64,000 nt of DNA from Candidatus Nitrospira neomarina (GTDB taxonomy: Bacteria; Nitrospirota; Nitrospiria; Nitrospirales; UBA8639). A program made the position numbers and the translations under genes. The stretch spans positions 1,054,001 through 1,118,000 of the forward strand of contig NZ_CP116968.1 of NCBI RefSeq assembly GCF_032051675.1, given 5' to 3'. Below the pieces are notes generated by a model. It did not search any database. It was not told where the DNA came from and was given only the letters and a program-made list of their open reading frames with translations. Below are positions 32,651 through 42,885 of the stretch, in pieces (the stretch's first letter is position 1; each line of letters begins with the position of its first letter).

Positions 32651-34839
32651 GAGAAATTTTGTCGATGTATTGAGCTTTCTCCTGATGAGACCGGGGACTT
32701 TCTACGAGATGCCCGTTTTTTTAACAACCTGGCCATGAACCAGGCTCCAACAGCCATTAATCCCATTACCCCTATCAGGAGCAAAATAGTTGATAGAGTC
32801 GGTTGTTGGATGGTGGCTGCTACACGATCGATTAAAATCGCCAATGCTACCATCCCGGGAATCATGCCCATGATCGTTCCGATCATAAAGTCCCGAAGTC
32901 CGATATGCGATGCTCCCGCTAGCATATTGACAATGGTAAAAGGTCCAACCGGCAACATGTGCGCAAACACCATACTCAAGAGACCGCGTTCTCCAAAGTA
33001 TTGACTTATCCGATTCATTTTTTCCCCTCCCAATCGTCTGAGCTTCTCTTTCCCTAACCAACTGCCTATTCCATAGGTTAATCCGGCCCCGAGGGCCGAA
33101 CCAATTAAGGCATAGACGAAACCCATCCATGGTCCAAAGGCCAAAAAGCTGATGATGATCAAGGCGGTTATGGGAAACATCACCATGCTTCCGACGAGAA
33201 AACATGCTAAGACGAAGAGGGGGGCCCAAGGATGGTTTTTAATATCTTTCAGATAATTCGCCACCGTCCACACATCCACCAATTCTCCAAGAGGAGTCCA
33301 TTTCCAGGCGGCTGCCAGAAGACCAAGACCTCCCAGTACAATCGCAATGCCGATTAATTGGCGTATTGCCACTCGCCGGTCTTTCGGATGAACAAAATGG
33401 CTGATGATCATGTCCGGATTCATGGGTTTTTCCGGGTCGATCAGTGTCGAGTCCGGCACCCACGGTTCCAGGGTTGACAAGAGATTCAGATCAAATGGCT
33501 TGAGAATATGTTCGGATCTCTGAAGATGCTGCATACTTTGAAGCAAGGATTCTTCTGAATGCAGACTGTTTTTCAAGGTATGTGGAGATAGCCCCATGTG
33601 CTCACCCAATAGCCGGTGGCGAAAATCTTGAATAGCTTCCCGTATATCCTGACGGTCATTGGCTGCAATGGTCAAATCGCATTCGGAATCAAGCGCCATC
33701 GAACGATTGGTTAAATTAGCCGATCCGATTCGCACAATCGTATCATCGACAATTAAGACTTTACTGTGAAGGCCGAGGCAGTGTTCTTGGAAAGCGGGAC
33801 AATCCGGATACACAACCAGAAGGCGCTTGTACTGATCGGCACGCGAGAGTTGACGCAATACCCTCGTTCTCAGCACATCCATGGTCATTTGTTCCAACCA
33901 GTCTCCGCCATCTTGTCGCAGAATGATCAGAATTTCCGGACCCTCCGGATCTTGCAGACGCTCAGATAATGCTTGTTGGATAATATGTGAAGTCAGGAAT
34001 TGATTTTCTATATAAATGAAATGGCGCGCGCTTTTGATGCTATCGATATACAATTGTTGGACTTCACATACACCGTTTCGATCTTGAAAGGCCGGAAGCG
34101 TTCTGGAAATTGCCACCTTGACCTTGTGCATGTCCGGTTTTATCCAGGCTGGCCACAGTTCGGAAGACGTCGCTGAACGTTCCAGAGGCGGGAGGGGTTG
34201 TCTCGTGGCTTCAATCCAGCGTTCTTCAAACATTTCTCCCAATGCTTGCGCTACCTGACCCTCCACCATGATCTGGACATCATGAAAAGGAGGATAGGAA
34301 GACCCATCAGCGTTTATGCGACGGCGATCATGCATTCGGTGCTCGGATGTATCCCAACGGGATTCGGCCAAATCCAACCCTCCCACAAAGGCCAGGTCAT
34401 TATCGATAATCACGACTTTTTGATGATGACATCCGCCTTGCGGATGCTGACCATCCATGTGGACAGACAGTCTCTCATGAGATTGCCAGGGGACGCTGAA
34501 TGTCGGTATCCATTCCCGTTCCATGGCATAGACCATCGCAAAATCCCAGGCAAGTACATGAATGTGAAGACTAGGTCGTTGCCGAACGAGATAAAGGAGT
34601 AGTTCACCCAACACCGTGGGCGCCGGGTTTGAGAGAGAAGAAGCCTTCTCGTCACGAATTAAATTTACCCGACTATCGATATCCCACCCCAATATGTGGA
34701 CAGAATGCCGGGCACCGACCACGGAATCATAAAAGGCGCGGTAGTAGGATTCTGCATCAATTAGGAATGCGACGCGCTCTGCCTGTTCGACTTTCCAACA
34801 GTTCAGACCAGGTTGAAAAAATGTTGTCATGGTCTCCAT
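32647..34839 (-). CDS. Phospholipase D / VTT (DedA-like) fusion membrane protein
   Basis: About 730 residues. The N-terminal two-thirds carries two PLD catalytic motifs, H-x-K-x4-D: HQKVVIID near residue 140 and HSKVLIVD near residue 360, each followed by the expected G-G/S-x-N/D-L block. The C-terminal third (about 500-710) is a membrane region with the VTT core [19 protein letters not shown]. It probably cleaves or transfers phosphatidyl groups at the membrane and moves the lipid. The ATG at 34839 is preferred to a GTG at 34857; ATG at 34830 is possible. Operon with the downstream EEP hydrolase. Confidence 0.88.
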   Translation of the reverse strand: METMTTFFQPGLNCWKVEQAERVAFLIDAESYYRAFYDSVVGARHSVHILGWDIDSRVNLIRDEKASSLSNPAPTVLGELLLYLVRQRPSLHIHVLAWDFAMVYAMEREWIPTFSVPWQSHERLSVHMDGQHPQGGCHHQKVVIIDNDLAFVGGLDLAESRWDTSEHRMHDRRRINADGSSYPPFHDVQIMVEGQVAQALGEMFEERWIEATRQPLPPLERSATSSELWPAWIKPDMHKVKVAISRTLPAFQDRNGVCEVQQLYIDSIKSARHFIYIENQFLTSHIIQQALSERLQDPEGPEILIILRQDGGDWLEQMTMDVLRTRVLRQLSRADQYKRLLVVYPDCPAFQEHCLGLHSKVLIVDDTIVRIGSANLTNRSMALDSECDLTIAANDRQDIREAIQDFRHRLLGEHMGLSPHTLKNSLHSEESLLQSMQHLQRSEHILKPFDLNLLSTLEPWVPDSTLIDPEKPMNPDMIISHFVHPKDRRVAIRQLIGIAIVLGGLGLLAAAWKWTPLGELVDVWTVANYLKDIKNHPWAPLFVLACFLVGSMVMFPITALIIISFLAFGPWMGFVYALIGSALGAGLTYGIGSWLGKEKLRRLGGEKMNRISQYFGERGLLSMVFAHMLPVGPFTIVNMLAGASHIGLRDFMIGTIMGMIPGMVALAILIDRVAATIQQPTLSTILLLIGVMGLMAVGAWFMARLLKKRASRRKSPVSSGESSIHRQNFS

Positions 34840-34985
34840 GTCCGGTTTGATCCACACACGATCGTGAAACGGCGTTTCCCTGAGTGTACAAGATTCAACT
34901 CATCAGCTGAATTCGACAAAAGTTTTATCTTATGCCGGAAGGTATACAAACTCAGGGCAGATGGAGGGATGCCTTACATGGTGAG

Positions 34986-35813
34986 TTAAGACTCCGAGTA
35001 GAATATGAGCTGGATGCCGATAATGAGGATAAATATGGACCAGAGAATTTTCAGGAGGGATCCTAACGGGAAGGAAATGGAAGAGGAAATCTGTGTCCGC
35101 GGCAGCAACTCTCCGGTGAACCAGGCGAGTCCACCCGCCAAGGCCAATGTGCCCATGATGTTATGGTGGGTCTGAATGTCATGGCCGCCTGGGTGAAGGC
35201 CATGCATGTGGCGGAACAACATAAGACCACCGACCAGTGCAAAAACAGGCAGAAGTGACCGCCAGAACACATGAGAAAATTTCCCAGCCCCAATGAACCC
35301 TTCCACCAGGCCGACAGCCAGGGCCAGGATGCCGAATATTTTGTGTTGCAGCATTTCAGGATCTTTTCCGGATAAGGTTTCGGCTAATGTCCACGGACCA
35401 ATGGGCCATGCCAAATGATCGCTCCAGGTCAATAGGAAGATTCCTGACCCTATTAGTGAACCTGGCAACAGCCAACGAACCCACATGAATGCCTGCCAGC
35501 CCATTATTCTTTGCCATTCACTGAAACCCATCAGAATGACACCGACTCCAACGAACGCATGGTTGAATTCGCTATAGGCAATGCCTTCCGGGGAGCCTTC
35601 CCATTGTCCGGCCTGCGGAGCAGCGTCCTGATGGTGGACGGTGTGATTATGGTGAGTTTCTTCCTCCGAAATGTTGTGTGGTTCGGCCCAGGCGGAAGGT
35701 GGTCCAATGTACAGCTCGTGGTGTATTGGGTCCCCTAGGCCTAGAATAAGCAGTAACCCGACAAAAACCCGATAGAGCCAGGTAAACAGGACAGGAGAAG
35801 GCATGATGCTCAC
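34986..35813 (-). CDS. Histidine-rich polytopic membrane protein, function unknown
   Basis: About 275 residues. After a signal-like first helix there is a His-rich soluble stretch (EETHHNHTVHHQD), then five to six helices with conserved His at membrane edges: EFNHAFVGVG, EMLQHKIFG and the cluster RHMHGLHPGGHDIQTHHN. These suggest binding of copper or haem, as in CopD-like or cytochrome b-type proteins. I cannot assign a family. A GTG at 35813 has GAGGA close by; ATG at 35804 is the alternative, and the frame also opens at a TTG (35855). The gene is monocistronic. Confidence 0.55.
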   Translation of the reverse strand: MSIMPSPVLFTWLYRVFVGLLLILGLGDPIHHELYIGPPSAWAEPHNISEEETHHNHTVHHQDAAPQAGQWEGSPEGIAYSEFNHAFVGVGVILMGFSEWQRIMGWQAFMWVRWLLPGSLIGSGIFLLTWSDHLAWPIGPWTLAETLSGKDPEMLQHKIFGILALAVGLVEGFIGAGKFSHVFWRSLLPVFALVGGLMLFRHMHGLHPGGHDIQTHHNIMGTLALAGGLAWFTGELLPRTQISSSISFPLGSLLKILWSIFILIIGIQLIFYSES

Positions 35814-36003
35814 GTGTTCCTCACTGAAGATTTTCTGTTGGTCATGGTTTTTCAATGTGGGAGGGTTGGAGAATGCTATCTTGCTGAAACTGGAAATTAG
35901 GCTTCGAGCATTTCGTTAAATATGATTGATCATAGCGCGTATTCAGAGTATGGATGGGTACTGTCTGATGGTGTGCGGTGGTTTTAACCTGGGAAAAAGC
36001 ATT

Positions 36004-37206
36004 CTACTGTGGTGCCCTTCGATCCATCCGTTCTGCATGGGAGAAAGTGACCAATTCCTTTCCTTGTAGGCTCTGCTGAACCAACTGGGGAATGTCGAGG
36101 GCTTGCTCGACTTTGAGGATATGGGGTAGCTGGCATCGTGTTTGTGGATGTTTTGGGACAAAGAGGGTGCAGCAGTCTTGGTCCGGTTCGATGGAGGTCT
36201 CAAACGATCCCAGCGCTTGAGCCTGTTGCGTGATTTCCAACTTATCCATTCCGATGAGCGGACGAAGAATGGGAAGTGACGTGGCTTCGTTAATGACAGA
36301 AATATTTTCCGGTGTTTGGGACGCCACCTGACCCAGACTGTCTCCGGTCGCGAGGGCCCATGCCTCCTCCTGCTCGGCAATGCATGTGGCGATGCGGAGC
36401 ATCAAGCGACGGTAAAGCACCACGCGTACGGGTGGCGGTGTGGTGATGACGATTTGGCTTTGAATATCCCCAAAGGGAATGAGATGAAGGCGGGAAGACA
36501 GTTGGTACTTCGTAAGCAAGGCGACCTGATCGCGGACTTTTTCCTCAGAAACCCGTGAGAGATATGGCCGACCGTGAAAATGTACAAAGACGGCTTTACA
36601 GCCACGTTTCATCATGCGATAGGCTGCCACTGGAGAATCGATACCACCGGAAATGAGGCAAATGACTTTTCCTCCGGTCCCCGTCGGTAGTCCCCCGGGT
36701 CCCGCCACCCGTTGACAGGAGTAATAGGCGTAGGGCGGGACTAACTCGACCAAAATCGTCATATCGGGGTGTGAAAGGTTGACTCGCTTGCCGGTATGGT
36801 CGGCGACGGCGCCCCCGATTTCTCGTTCCACGTCCATTGAAGTTTTGACGAATCGCTTGTCTGCCCGTTTGGCACTGACCCGAAAGGTGGCATAGGGATG
36901 TGTGGGCAGGTGCGCAATGATCGCGTCTTTGAGAACCGTGAGATCGGATTGGTCGTAAGCCAATGGCACGGCTCTGGTCAAAGAAAAATTGACGATACCG
37001 AATACGCGCTTGACCTGTTCCTGCAAGCGAGGCCACGCCGCCTCATCCTCGAAGCTCACCCGTATTCGTCCCTGGAGTGCTTCGACATGCACATGTGCCA
37101 GGGGTTTCAGGGCTCCTCGCAGATGGTGGACTAACCGGTATTCGAAATATTTCCGGTTGCCTCCCTTAAGGGCGAGTTCATGATAATGCACTAAGACATG
37201 AAGCAT
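36004..37206 (-). CDS. thiI: tRNA 4-thiouridine sulfurtransferase ThiI
   Basis: 400 residues from the ATG at 37206. A ferredoxin-like and THUMP region (about 1-160) binds tRNA, and the PP-loop SGGIDSPVAAY near residue 185 activates the uridine with ATP. The enzyme makes 4-thiouridine at position 8 of tRNA and can feed thiamine thiazole synthesis. There is no C-terminal rhodanese domain, so sulfur must come from another carrier; a C-C pair in DQDCCTLF may take part. Its start overlaps the trxB stop by one base (TAATG), tying it to thioredoxin reductase. Confidence 0.92.
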   Translation of the reverse strand: MLHVLVHYHELALKGGNRKYFEYRLVHHLRGALKPLAHVHVEALQGRIRVSFEDEAAWPRLQEQVKRVFGIVNFSLTRAVPLAYDQSDLTVLKDAIIAHLPTHPYATFRVSAKRADKRFVKTSMDVEREIGGAVADHTGKRVNLSHPDMTILVELVPPYAYYSCQRVAGPGGLPTGTGGKVICLISGGIDSPVAAYRMMKRGCKAVFVHFHGRPYLSRVSEEKVRDQVALLTKYQLSSRLHLIPFGDIQSQIVITTPPPVRVVLYRRLMLRIATCIAEQEEAWALATGDSLGQVASQTPENISVINEATSLPILRPLIGMDKLEITQQAQALGSFETSIEPDQDCCTLFVPKHPQTRCQLPHILKVEQALDIPQLVQQSLQGKELVTFSHAERMDRRAPQ

Positions 37207-38129
37207 TAGTGGAGTGATTCTAGATATTTCTCGGCGTCGATGGCCGCCATGCATCCCGATCCGGCCGCCGTAATGGCCTGGCGATAATGTGAATCCTGCA
37301 CATCACCTGATGCAAAAACGCCGGGGATGTTGGTGGTAGACCGATATGGCTGAGTGCGGATGTAGCCTTGCTCGTCCATATCGAGGAGTCCGGTAAACAG
37401 GCTGGTGTTCGGTGTATGGCCGATGGCCACGAAGACGCCAGATAACGGAATCTCTTCAACCTGGTTGGTTTGTACGTTGCGGATCCGGATGCCTTTCACG
37501 ACCTCATCACCCATGACCTCTTCAAGAGTACTATTCCATTGAAAGGCGATCTTTTCATTGTTGATGGCCCGGTCCTGCATGATTTTTGATGCGCGCAATT
37601 TATCGCGACGATGAACGAGGGTGACTTTTGTCGCGAATTTGGTCAGAAATGTCGCTTCTTCCACGGCGCTGTCACCGCCGCCGATGACCGCAATCTCTTT
37701 GCCACGAAAAAAGAATCCGTCGCAGGTGGCACATGTCGAGACACCATGACCCATGAGGCGGCTTTCGGAGGGCAGACCCAGTAAATTGGCCGAGGCCCCG
37801 GTCGCAATAATCAGAGTTCGGGTTTCCAGAGTGACTTCGTCGTCAACCGTGACCTGAAAGGGGCGCACCTGGAGATCGACCTTGGTGACATGCCCCTGGC
37901 GAAATTGCGTGCCGAATCGTTCGGCTTGGGCCCGCATGTCTTGGATGAGTTGAGGTCCCATGATGCCTTTGGGGAATCCGGGAAAATTTTCCACATCGGT
38001 GGTGATGGTTAATTGTCCGCCGGGTTGCGAACCATCAATGAGCAAGGGGGAAAGATTGGCTCGAGCGGTATAGACGGCGGCGGTTAATCCAGCCGGGCCC
38101 GATCCCAGAATAATGACGTCATGCACCAT
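37206..38129 (-). CDS. trxB: Thioredoxin reductase
   Basis: 307 residues, normal length. FAD-binding GSGPAGLTAAVY at the N-terminus, the redox pair in CATCDGFFF near residue 137, NAD(P)-binding GGGDSAVEEA directly after it, and the C-terminal GVFASGDVQD. It reduces thioredoxin with NADPH. It lies 38 bp after coaE and is coupled to thiI downstream. Confidence 0.95.
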   Translation of the reverse strand: MVHDVIILGSGPAGLTAAVYTARANLSPLLIDGSQPGGQLTITTDVENFPGFPKGIMGPQLIQDMRAQAERFGTQFRQGHVTKVDLQVRPFQVTVDDEVTLETRTLIIATGASANLLGLPSESRLMGHGVSTCATCDGFFFRGKEIAVIGGGDSAVEEATFLTKFATKVTLVHRRDKLRASKIMQDRAINNEKIAFQWNSTLEEVMGDEVVKGIRIRNVQTNQVEEIPLSGVFVAIGHTPNTSLFTGLLDMDEQGYIRTQPYRSTTNIPGVFASGDVQDSHYRQAITAAGSGCMAAIDAEKYLESLH

Positions 38130-38167
38130 GCGTGGACTCCTTACAGTTAGACATGTAGGTGAACGGT

Positions 38168-38806
38168 CTATGGGGTATTGAGGCTGCGGCGGGCCGTTCG
38201 TGACCTCGCCTCATTGACATATGTCCTATACAATGACCGGACCGCATGGCGCAACCGGGTACGTGACCATGTACCATCCAATACGGCGTCGGCATAGTCG
38301 AGCTTGTGACGAAGGAGCATTTGTTGTCTGATTCGCCGGAGGGCTCTGGCCTTGGTCAGGCCATCACGACGGCAGGCACGGGCGAGTTGAGTGGCCCGGT
38401 CGGCGGTGACCACGATGACATGATCCATACGCCTGTGTGCACCGGCTTCCAATAATAACGCAGCATCATAAATGATAACCGCATGAGGATCTTCGTGTCG
38501 CATGCTTTTTACCTGTTTGGCCTGCTCTCGGGCCACACGGGGATGAATGATCGCTTGCAAAACGTGTAATTTCTTAGGGGATTTAAACACGATATCGGCG
38601 AGAGCATGGCGATTGATGGTGCGGTCTTTGGCAAGCACTTTCGTTCCGAATTCCTTGACGATATCCCTCCAAGCCGGTTTTCCAGGTTTGACAACGGCTC
38701 TGGCCAGTTCGTCGGCGTCAATAATCCTTGCTCCAAGGGATTGAAATATCTTGGCGACGGTCGTTTTTCCTGATGCCAATCCTCCAGTTAACCCGACGAC
38801 GACCAT
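38168..38806 (-). CDS. coaE: Dephospho-CoA kinase
   Basis: 212 residues from the ATG at 38806, beginning MVVVGLTGGLASGKTT with the P-loop. The DADELAR block and the R-x-x-x-Q-x-x-R-R-I lid-type region (ALRRIRQQM) are typical. It performs the last step of coenzyme A synthesis. An in-frame ATG at 38821 and an ORF opening at 38863 are less likely because the family starts just before the P-loop. The C-terminus is Arg-rich. Confidence 0.92.
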   Translation of the reverse strand: MVVVGLTGGLASGKTTVAKIFQSLGARIIDADELARAVVKPGKPAWRDIVKEFGTKVLAKDRTINRHALADIVFKSPKKLHVLQAIIHPRVAREQAKQVKSMRHEDPHAVIIYDAALLLEAGAHRRMDHVIVVTADRATQLARACRRDGLTKARALRRIRQQMLLRHKLDYADAVLDGTWSRTRLRHAVRSLYRTYVNEARSRTARRSLNTP

Positions 38807-38958
38807 AGCCAACCATAGCATAGGGGGTGGGGGGCGACAATAAATGAGGGAAAATTTCGGCACCAGCTTGACCCTGCCAAACCCCTTGGGTTATTGACTC
38901 GATGAGAGTCCTTTCCATTGGTTAAGCCGATCGACGGCCAAGAGTATGACAGGGGAGA

Positions 38959-40023
38959 ATGAACACCGTGAGAGTTCAAGACATGCCGACCACCATTCGA
39001 CTAGTTTTCTTTTTATGTGCTCTGATTCTATGTGTCCTGCCTGGATTGGCGTCTGCCAATACGGAGGAACTTGCGCCCTCTGAGGCCGTTGTCTCGTCGG
39101 TATGGCAGGTTGCCTTGGATGGATCAGGGCATTTCACCTCGATTCAAGAAGCGATTGATCAGGCTGCATCAGGTGATACGATTTTGATTAAACGGGGAGC
39201 CTATGCCGAAGATGTTACTGTGCATAGCAAGGAGGGTTTGTCGATCATCGGTGAAGGCATGGATCTGGTCGTTTTGACCGGGAAAAAGCGTGTCGGGACT
39301 CTTCATATTGGTAAATGGCCGTATGGGGCAACGAATGTGACGATCCAAGATCTGTCCGTGATTCAACATGGAGGATTGGGAGTTGGCATTTTTAATGGCA
39401 GTGGCGTGCGATTAACACGGATTCGTGTCAATGGAATGGTGTTTAGTCAACAGGTGCAGGATGTTCTTTTGGAAGATTGTGTGATTGGTGATAGTGAGAC
39501 AACAGGAGTGGCATTTGCGGATTCTACAGGCACCCTATCGGGCAATCTGATTTACCATAATGATCATGGCGTGGCTATCGGAGGCAACTCTGATGTGACC
39601 CTCAGACAGAATGTGATAACACGAAGTCTGTATGAAGCCGTGTTGATGACTGATCAGTCCAAAGCCCGGTTGATTCAAAATACCCTGGCTCAGAACGGAG
39701 GTGGGGCGGCTTTTCATGACGATGCGCAAGCCGATGTGCAGGGAAATATTATCAGTCAGAGCGCAGTAGGCTTTTTATTTTTTCCGGGAAGTCACACCAC
39801 GCTGGCCTTTAACGCCTTGTCAGGCAACCAGGGGGATTATGTCATGACCGGCACTCCACCCACACCGGCTCCGGATCGGGCAGGGAAAACCGATGTACAA
39901 TTTGCTCCAGGATTTGTCAGTCCTGAAAAGGGGGATTTTCGTCTTCAGTCCGATTCTTCCATGATCCAGGTTGGTGCCTTTCCATATTTAGGGGCTCTGC
40001 CTCCGGTTTCTTCCAACCCATAA
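38959..40023 (+). CDS. Secreted right-handed beta-helix protein (NosD/pectin-lyase-like fold)
   Basis: 354 residues. A signal peptide ends near LASANTEE. The segment SGHFTSIQEAIDQAASGDTI is the standard entry of pectin-lyase-like beta-helix proteins, followed by repeated short strands of about 22 residues with stacked N, G and V/I positions (GNLIYHNDHGVAIGGNS, QNVITRSLYEAVLM). It probably binds or modifies a polysaccharide in the envelope. Catalytic residues of known lyases cannot be picked out. The ATG at 38959 follows GGGGAG closely; 38983 is an alternative. Confidence 0.75.
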   Translation: MNTVRVQDMPTTIRLVFFLCALILCVLPGLASANTEELAPSEAVVSSVWQVALDGSGHFTSIQEAIDQAASGDTILIKRGAYAEDVTVHSKEGLSIIGEGMDLVVLTGKKRVGTLHIGKWPYGATNVTIQDLSVIQHGGLGVGIFNGSGVRLTRIRVNGMVFSQQVQDVLLEDCVIGDSETTGVAFADSTGTLSGNLIYHNDHGVAIGGNSDVTLRQNVITRSLYEAVLMTDQSKARLIQNTLAQNGGGAAFHDDAQADVQGNIISQSAVGFLFFPGSHTTLAFNALSGNQGDYVMTGTPPTPAPDRAGKTDVQFAPGFVSPEKGDFRLQSDSSMIQVGAFPYLGALPPVSSNP

Positions 40024-40307
40024 ATTCCTTTTCAGCTTCGTCTGTCCAAGTGTCTGCGGCCGTTTCTTCGAGAGGTCTCACTGCATGATTGGACGAGTCT
40101 TTTTCAACACTCCATGACTTTTCTTCGGTTGGTTTTTGTCACGCATGTGAGAATGAGAAGACCGAATATTTACAACCTTTGAGAGTCCTCTTTGTGGAGG
40201 GACATCGTTGGAGCAGAAATCTCTAACCTGCCCCTTCCTCGCCTCGCACCAAGGCTTTGCACACAGACACAGGGATTCTGCACATCGCGGAACTACAATA
40301 TGTTGGA

Positions 40308-41057
40308 TTAGGGTTTTTGCTTGGGACGGAGAATCAATTGAGCATGCTCCGCATCCAGCGTCACGAGAAAGTGTTTAAGGAAGGACATGCCGAGCAGACC
40401 CTCGATGTGTTCCGGAATATCCGGGAGATCGTGAAGGGCTACGGCGACATTGGTGGCCCGTGCGGTTCCGACCGTGATGGAAGAGAGATAATTCATGTTG
40501 ACTTGGACTGACCCTCCTGCGGTATTGACAGTCAAGAGTTCATTGTCGGTTGTTCCCAGGATTCCGAGATCAATGGCGACCTGAGTCGAGAGGACTGTCA
40601 TGGAGGCACCGGTATCCACAATGAGTTGGGCCTGTCGTTCTTGATTCAACATGACAGAAACGACAAATGACCCTCCACTTCTGGTGAGGGGTATGGTGAT
40701 TTCCTGATTAACAGGTCTGTCCTGCTCTTCCTCATTATTCAACGAAGACACCTGAGTAGAAATCTGGGTGTCAGGAGGTGCCGGGTCAGGAATGGACTTG
40801 GGGATTGCTTGAAGTGTTGCAGTCGTGGATGACGCTTGATTGCTGAGAGAAGGGCTTTGTGTTGGCAATAGCGTGCAGTTAAATAGTTGGGCTGGATTGT
40901 CTGTTAACACGCGTGTTCCGGATTTATCAAAACAGTCATATGTGGCCGAATGCCCCGGAGACACCAATAGGGCAGTGTATACCATCAATCCTGGCACCCA
41001 CCAAAAGGTGGTGTGGTGAAGATTTTTGAGAAACGAAACGCGGCGACATGTATACAT
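40308..41057 (-). CDS. Membrane-anchored retropepsin-like aspartic protease
   Basis: 249 residues. An N-terminal anchor (about 19-36), a DUF4124-like piece with two Cys (C42, C61), a Pro/Ser-rich linker, and a retropepsin domain with the catalytic motif IVDTGASMTVLS (D148) and a later GLLGMSFL. Such single-domain enzymes work as dimers. Its active site should face the periplasm. It sits 48 bp after the last gene of the secretion/pilus operon and may process an exported substrate of that machine; that link rests on position only. Confidence 0.82.
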   Translation of the reverse strand: MYTCRRVSFLKNLHHTTFWWVPGLMVYTALLVSPGHSATYDCFDKSGTRVLTDNPAQLFNCTLLPTQSPSLSNQASSTTATLQAIPKSIPDPAPPDTQISTQVSSLNNEEEQDRPVNQEITIPLTRSGGSFVVSVMLNQERQAQLIVDTGASMTVLSTQVAIDLGILGTTDNELLTVNTAGGSVQVNMNYLSSITVGTARATNVAVALHDLPDIPEHIEGLLGMSFLKHFLVTLDAEHAQLILRPKQKP

Positions 41058-41105
41058 AATGGAAAAAGAATACCAAGATGCGGGGGGAAAACGCTATGAA
41101 GGCAA

Positions 41106-41702
41106 TTAACCGCTGGTATCGGGTGTTAAGGGAATGGTGGCCTGCACATGCGAGCCGGTTTCCAACACCTGGGTGGACAGAACTATGGTTTCTGGTTCGA
41201 TCCTGTTCACCTGCACCCGACCTTCCAACATCTCTCCCTGTTTGACGATATAGATGGCCTGCCCATTGGTGAGAAATGCCTGACTTTCACCCCCTTTGGT
41301 TAAATACCCCAGGAACCGGAATTGGTTAAGTTGTTCCCGTGCCCGTTGCCCTGCAAGATCGGCCATAGAGGGACCTGGGGGTGGCGGTTGGGGCGGAGCT
41401 GGGGAGGGGGCTGTTTTGGCAGGGCGAGAAGTGGGGACTTTGTCAATTTTTTTTTGTTGGGCGACTTGGGACATGTCTAGAGGTGCAAAGATGTTACGGG
41501 GTAGAGAAAATTTTGCGGTTTGGCGAGGGTTAGAAAATGCCGGATCTAACTTCAGGTCTTTAATCGGGGGAAGGGGGGCTCCGGACGTGGCCGAGGAAGG
41601 CAGGGAATCTGTTGGGGCGGAGTCCCACATTTGGAAAATCGACACCATTCCCCAGGCCAATAATAAGCCTCCTAACACCAGCCATTTTCGTTGATTCGTC
41701 AT
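41106..41702 (-). CDS. PilP/GspC-like inner-membrane lipoprotein-type component
   Basis: 198 residues with one N-terminal helix (about 8-25), a long Pro/Ser/Ala-rich linker (about 30-125), and a small C-terminal beta domain containing FRFLGYLTKGGESQAFLTNG...YIVKQGEML, the pattern of PilP and the GspC homology region. It links the inner-membrane platform to the secretin. The start overlaps the PilO stop by one base. Confidence 0.75.
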   Translation of the reverse strand: MTNQRKWLVLGGLLLAWGMVSIFQMWDSAPTDSLPSSATSGAPLPPIKDLKLDPAFSNPRQTAKFSLPRNIFAPLDMSQVAQQKKIDKVPTSRPAKTAPSPAPPQPPPPGPSMADLAGQRAREQLNQFRFLGYLTKGGESQAFLTNGQAIYIVKQGEMLEGRVQVNRIEPETIVLSTQVLETGSHVQATIPLTPDTSG

Positions 41703-42274
41703 TAGGCTTTTGTTTTTTTAACCGGTTCAGGGAATTCTTTCAGAAAGGTGGAGACCTTCAGTTTAAAGATAACCCCTTTTTGTTTTTTAGAGGTTTCAAC
41801 GGACAGTTTTTCAATAAAAAGATAGGGCCAGCGCTGTTCCAGTTCGAAAATGAATTTTCGAATAGCTTCATAGGGGCCTGCAGCTTCAAACGCAAACGTG
41901 CCTTTTGTGGCCAGTTTATGGGGGAGGGGTCTGAAGTCGTATCCCATGCCAGGAATTTGTACGTGATTTTGTTTTGCCAAATCGGCAATGTCTAAACTTA
42001 AATCTGTGAATTCACCGGAATCTGGAAGCGCATTCCACATGGTGGATAGAATGGTTTGGGTCTCCCGGGCTGTCTGCATGGTTGTCTGTGTATGCAAGGA
42101 CGCTTGATTCAGGGCCGTGATGTGTTGAAACCGGTCCTGGGCCGGATAAAAGATGAAGGCAAACATCCCGACCGATGACAATCCGGCAAGGACCGTCACG
42201 ATAAACAGCGGACCTAAATATTTTGAAATCCGAATCGTCGTTTTTGATCCTTGTATGATCTGGAAAGAATTCAT
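41702..42274 (-). CDS. pilO: PilO-like inner-membrane platform protein
   Basis: 190 residues: a short cytoplasmic tail, one transmembrane helix (about 21-43), a coiled coil, and a ferredoxin-like domain (GPYEAIRKFIFELEQRWPYLFIEKL). This is the PilO/GspM layout. It pairs with PilN across the periplasm. The gene overlaps PilN by 4 bp. Confidence 0.8.
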   Translation of the reverse strand: MNSFQIIQGSKTTIRISKYLGPLFIVTVLAGLSSVGMFAFIFYPAQDRFQHITALNQASLHTQTTMQTARETQTILSTMWNALPDSGEFTDLSLDIADLAKQNHVQIPGMGYDFRPLPHKLATKGTFAFEAAGPYEAIRKFIFELEQRWPYLFIEKLSVETSKKQKGVIFKLKVSTFLKEFPEPVKKTKA

Positions 42275-42885
42275 CGTTGCTTGGGAACCCCTGTCAGGTG
42301 AGAAGTTGGGTGTCGGGCATCATAGGTGACGGTGAGCGAAAATACGCTATGTGAGTCCCCTTGCTCCTCTTTGGTAGTTTTTGTGGAATGCTGCGATAAC
42401 AACACATTCTGAAAAGCTGCGTGCTTCTCTAACTGGTGAATGAGTCGATTGAGGTCGGGTAAAGACGCCGCCGATCCTTGGAGAAGGATGGTGTCGGTTT
42501 TTTCATCGAGAGAAACTGAGTTCAGGGTGATATCCGAAGGAATCGCTGTTTCCAGATCCGTCAATAATTGTGTCCAGGAAAATCCCACCCGTTCACGAAC
42601 CTGTTTCACAAAAGTGACTTTTGAGGGAATGCTTCGAATGGCCTGGTGCGAAAGGTCAAGTCCGGCTGCCCTGGCTTGGGCGACCAATTGTTGGTTAGCC
42701 GTCTCGACACCGGCGGCTTGCTCTTCTAGGACATCAATCTGTTCATGTAATGCGTTTCCCTCCCACCAGAATGAAGCCGTAAGGGCGAGGGCCCCGGCGG
42801 TGAGAAGGGTGAGTCCGAGTTGGGACAATTGAAGAAGAGAAATACCGGGTGCAGATAGATTTCTATGTACACGTGGGATCATCAT
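42271..42885 (-). CDS. pilN: PilN-like inner-membrane platform protein
   Basis: 204 residues. One transmembrane helix (about 17-40), a coiled coil (LHEQIDVLEEQAAGVETANQ), then a domain with FSWTQLLTDLETAIPSDITLNSVSL, characteristic of PilN/GspL-C proteins. It overlaps PilM and PilO by 4 bp each, which indicates strict co-translation. Confidence 0.82.
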   Translation of the reverse strand: MMIPRVHRNLSAPGISLLQLSQLGLTLLTAGALALTASFWWEGNALHEQIDVLEEQAAGVETANQQLVAQARAAGLDLSHQAIRSIPSKVTFVKQVRERVGFSWTQLLTDLETAIPSDITLNSVSLDEKTDTILLQGSAASLPDLNRLIHQLEKHAAFQNVLLSQHSTKTTKEEQGDSHSVFSLTVTYDARHPTSHLTGVPKQR

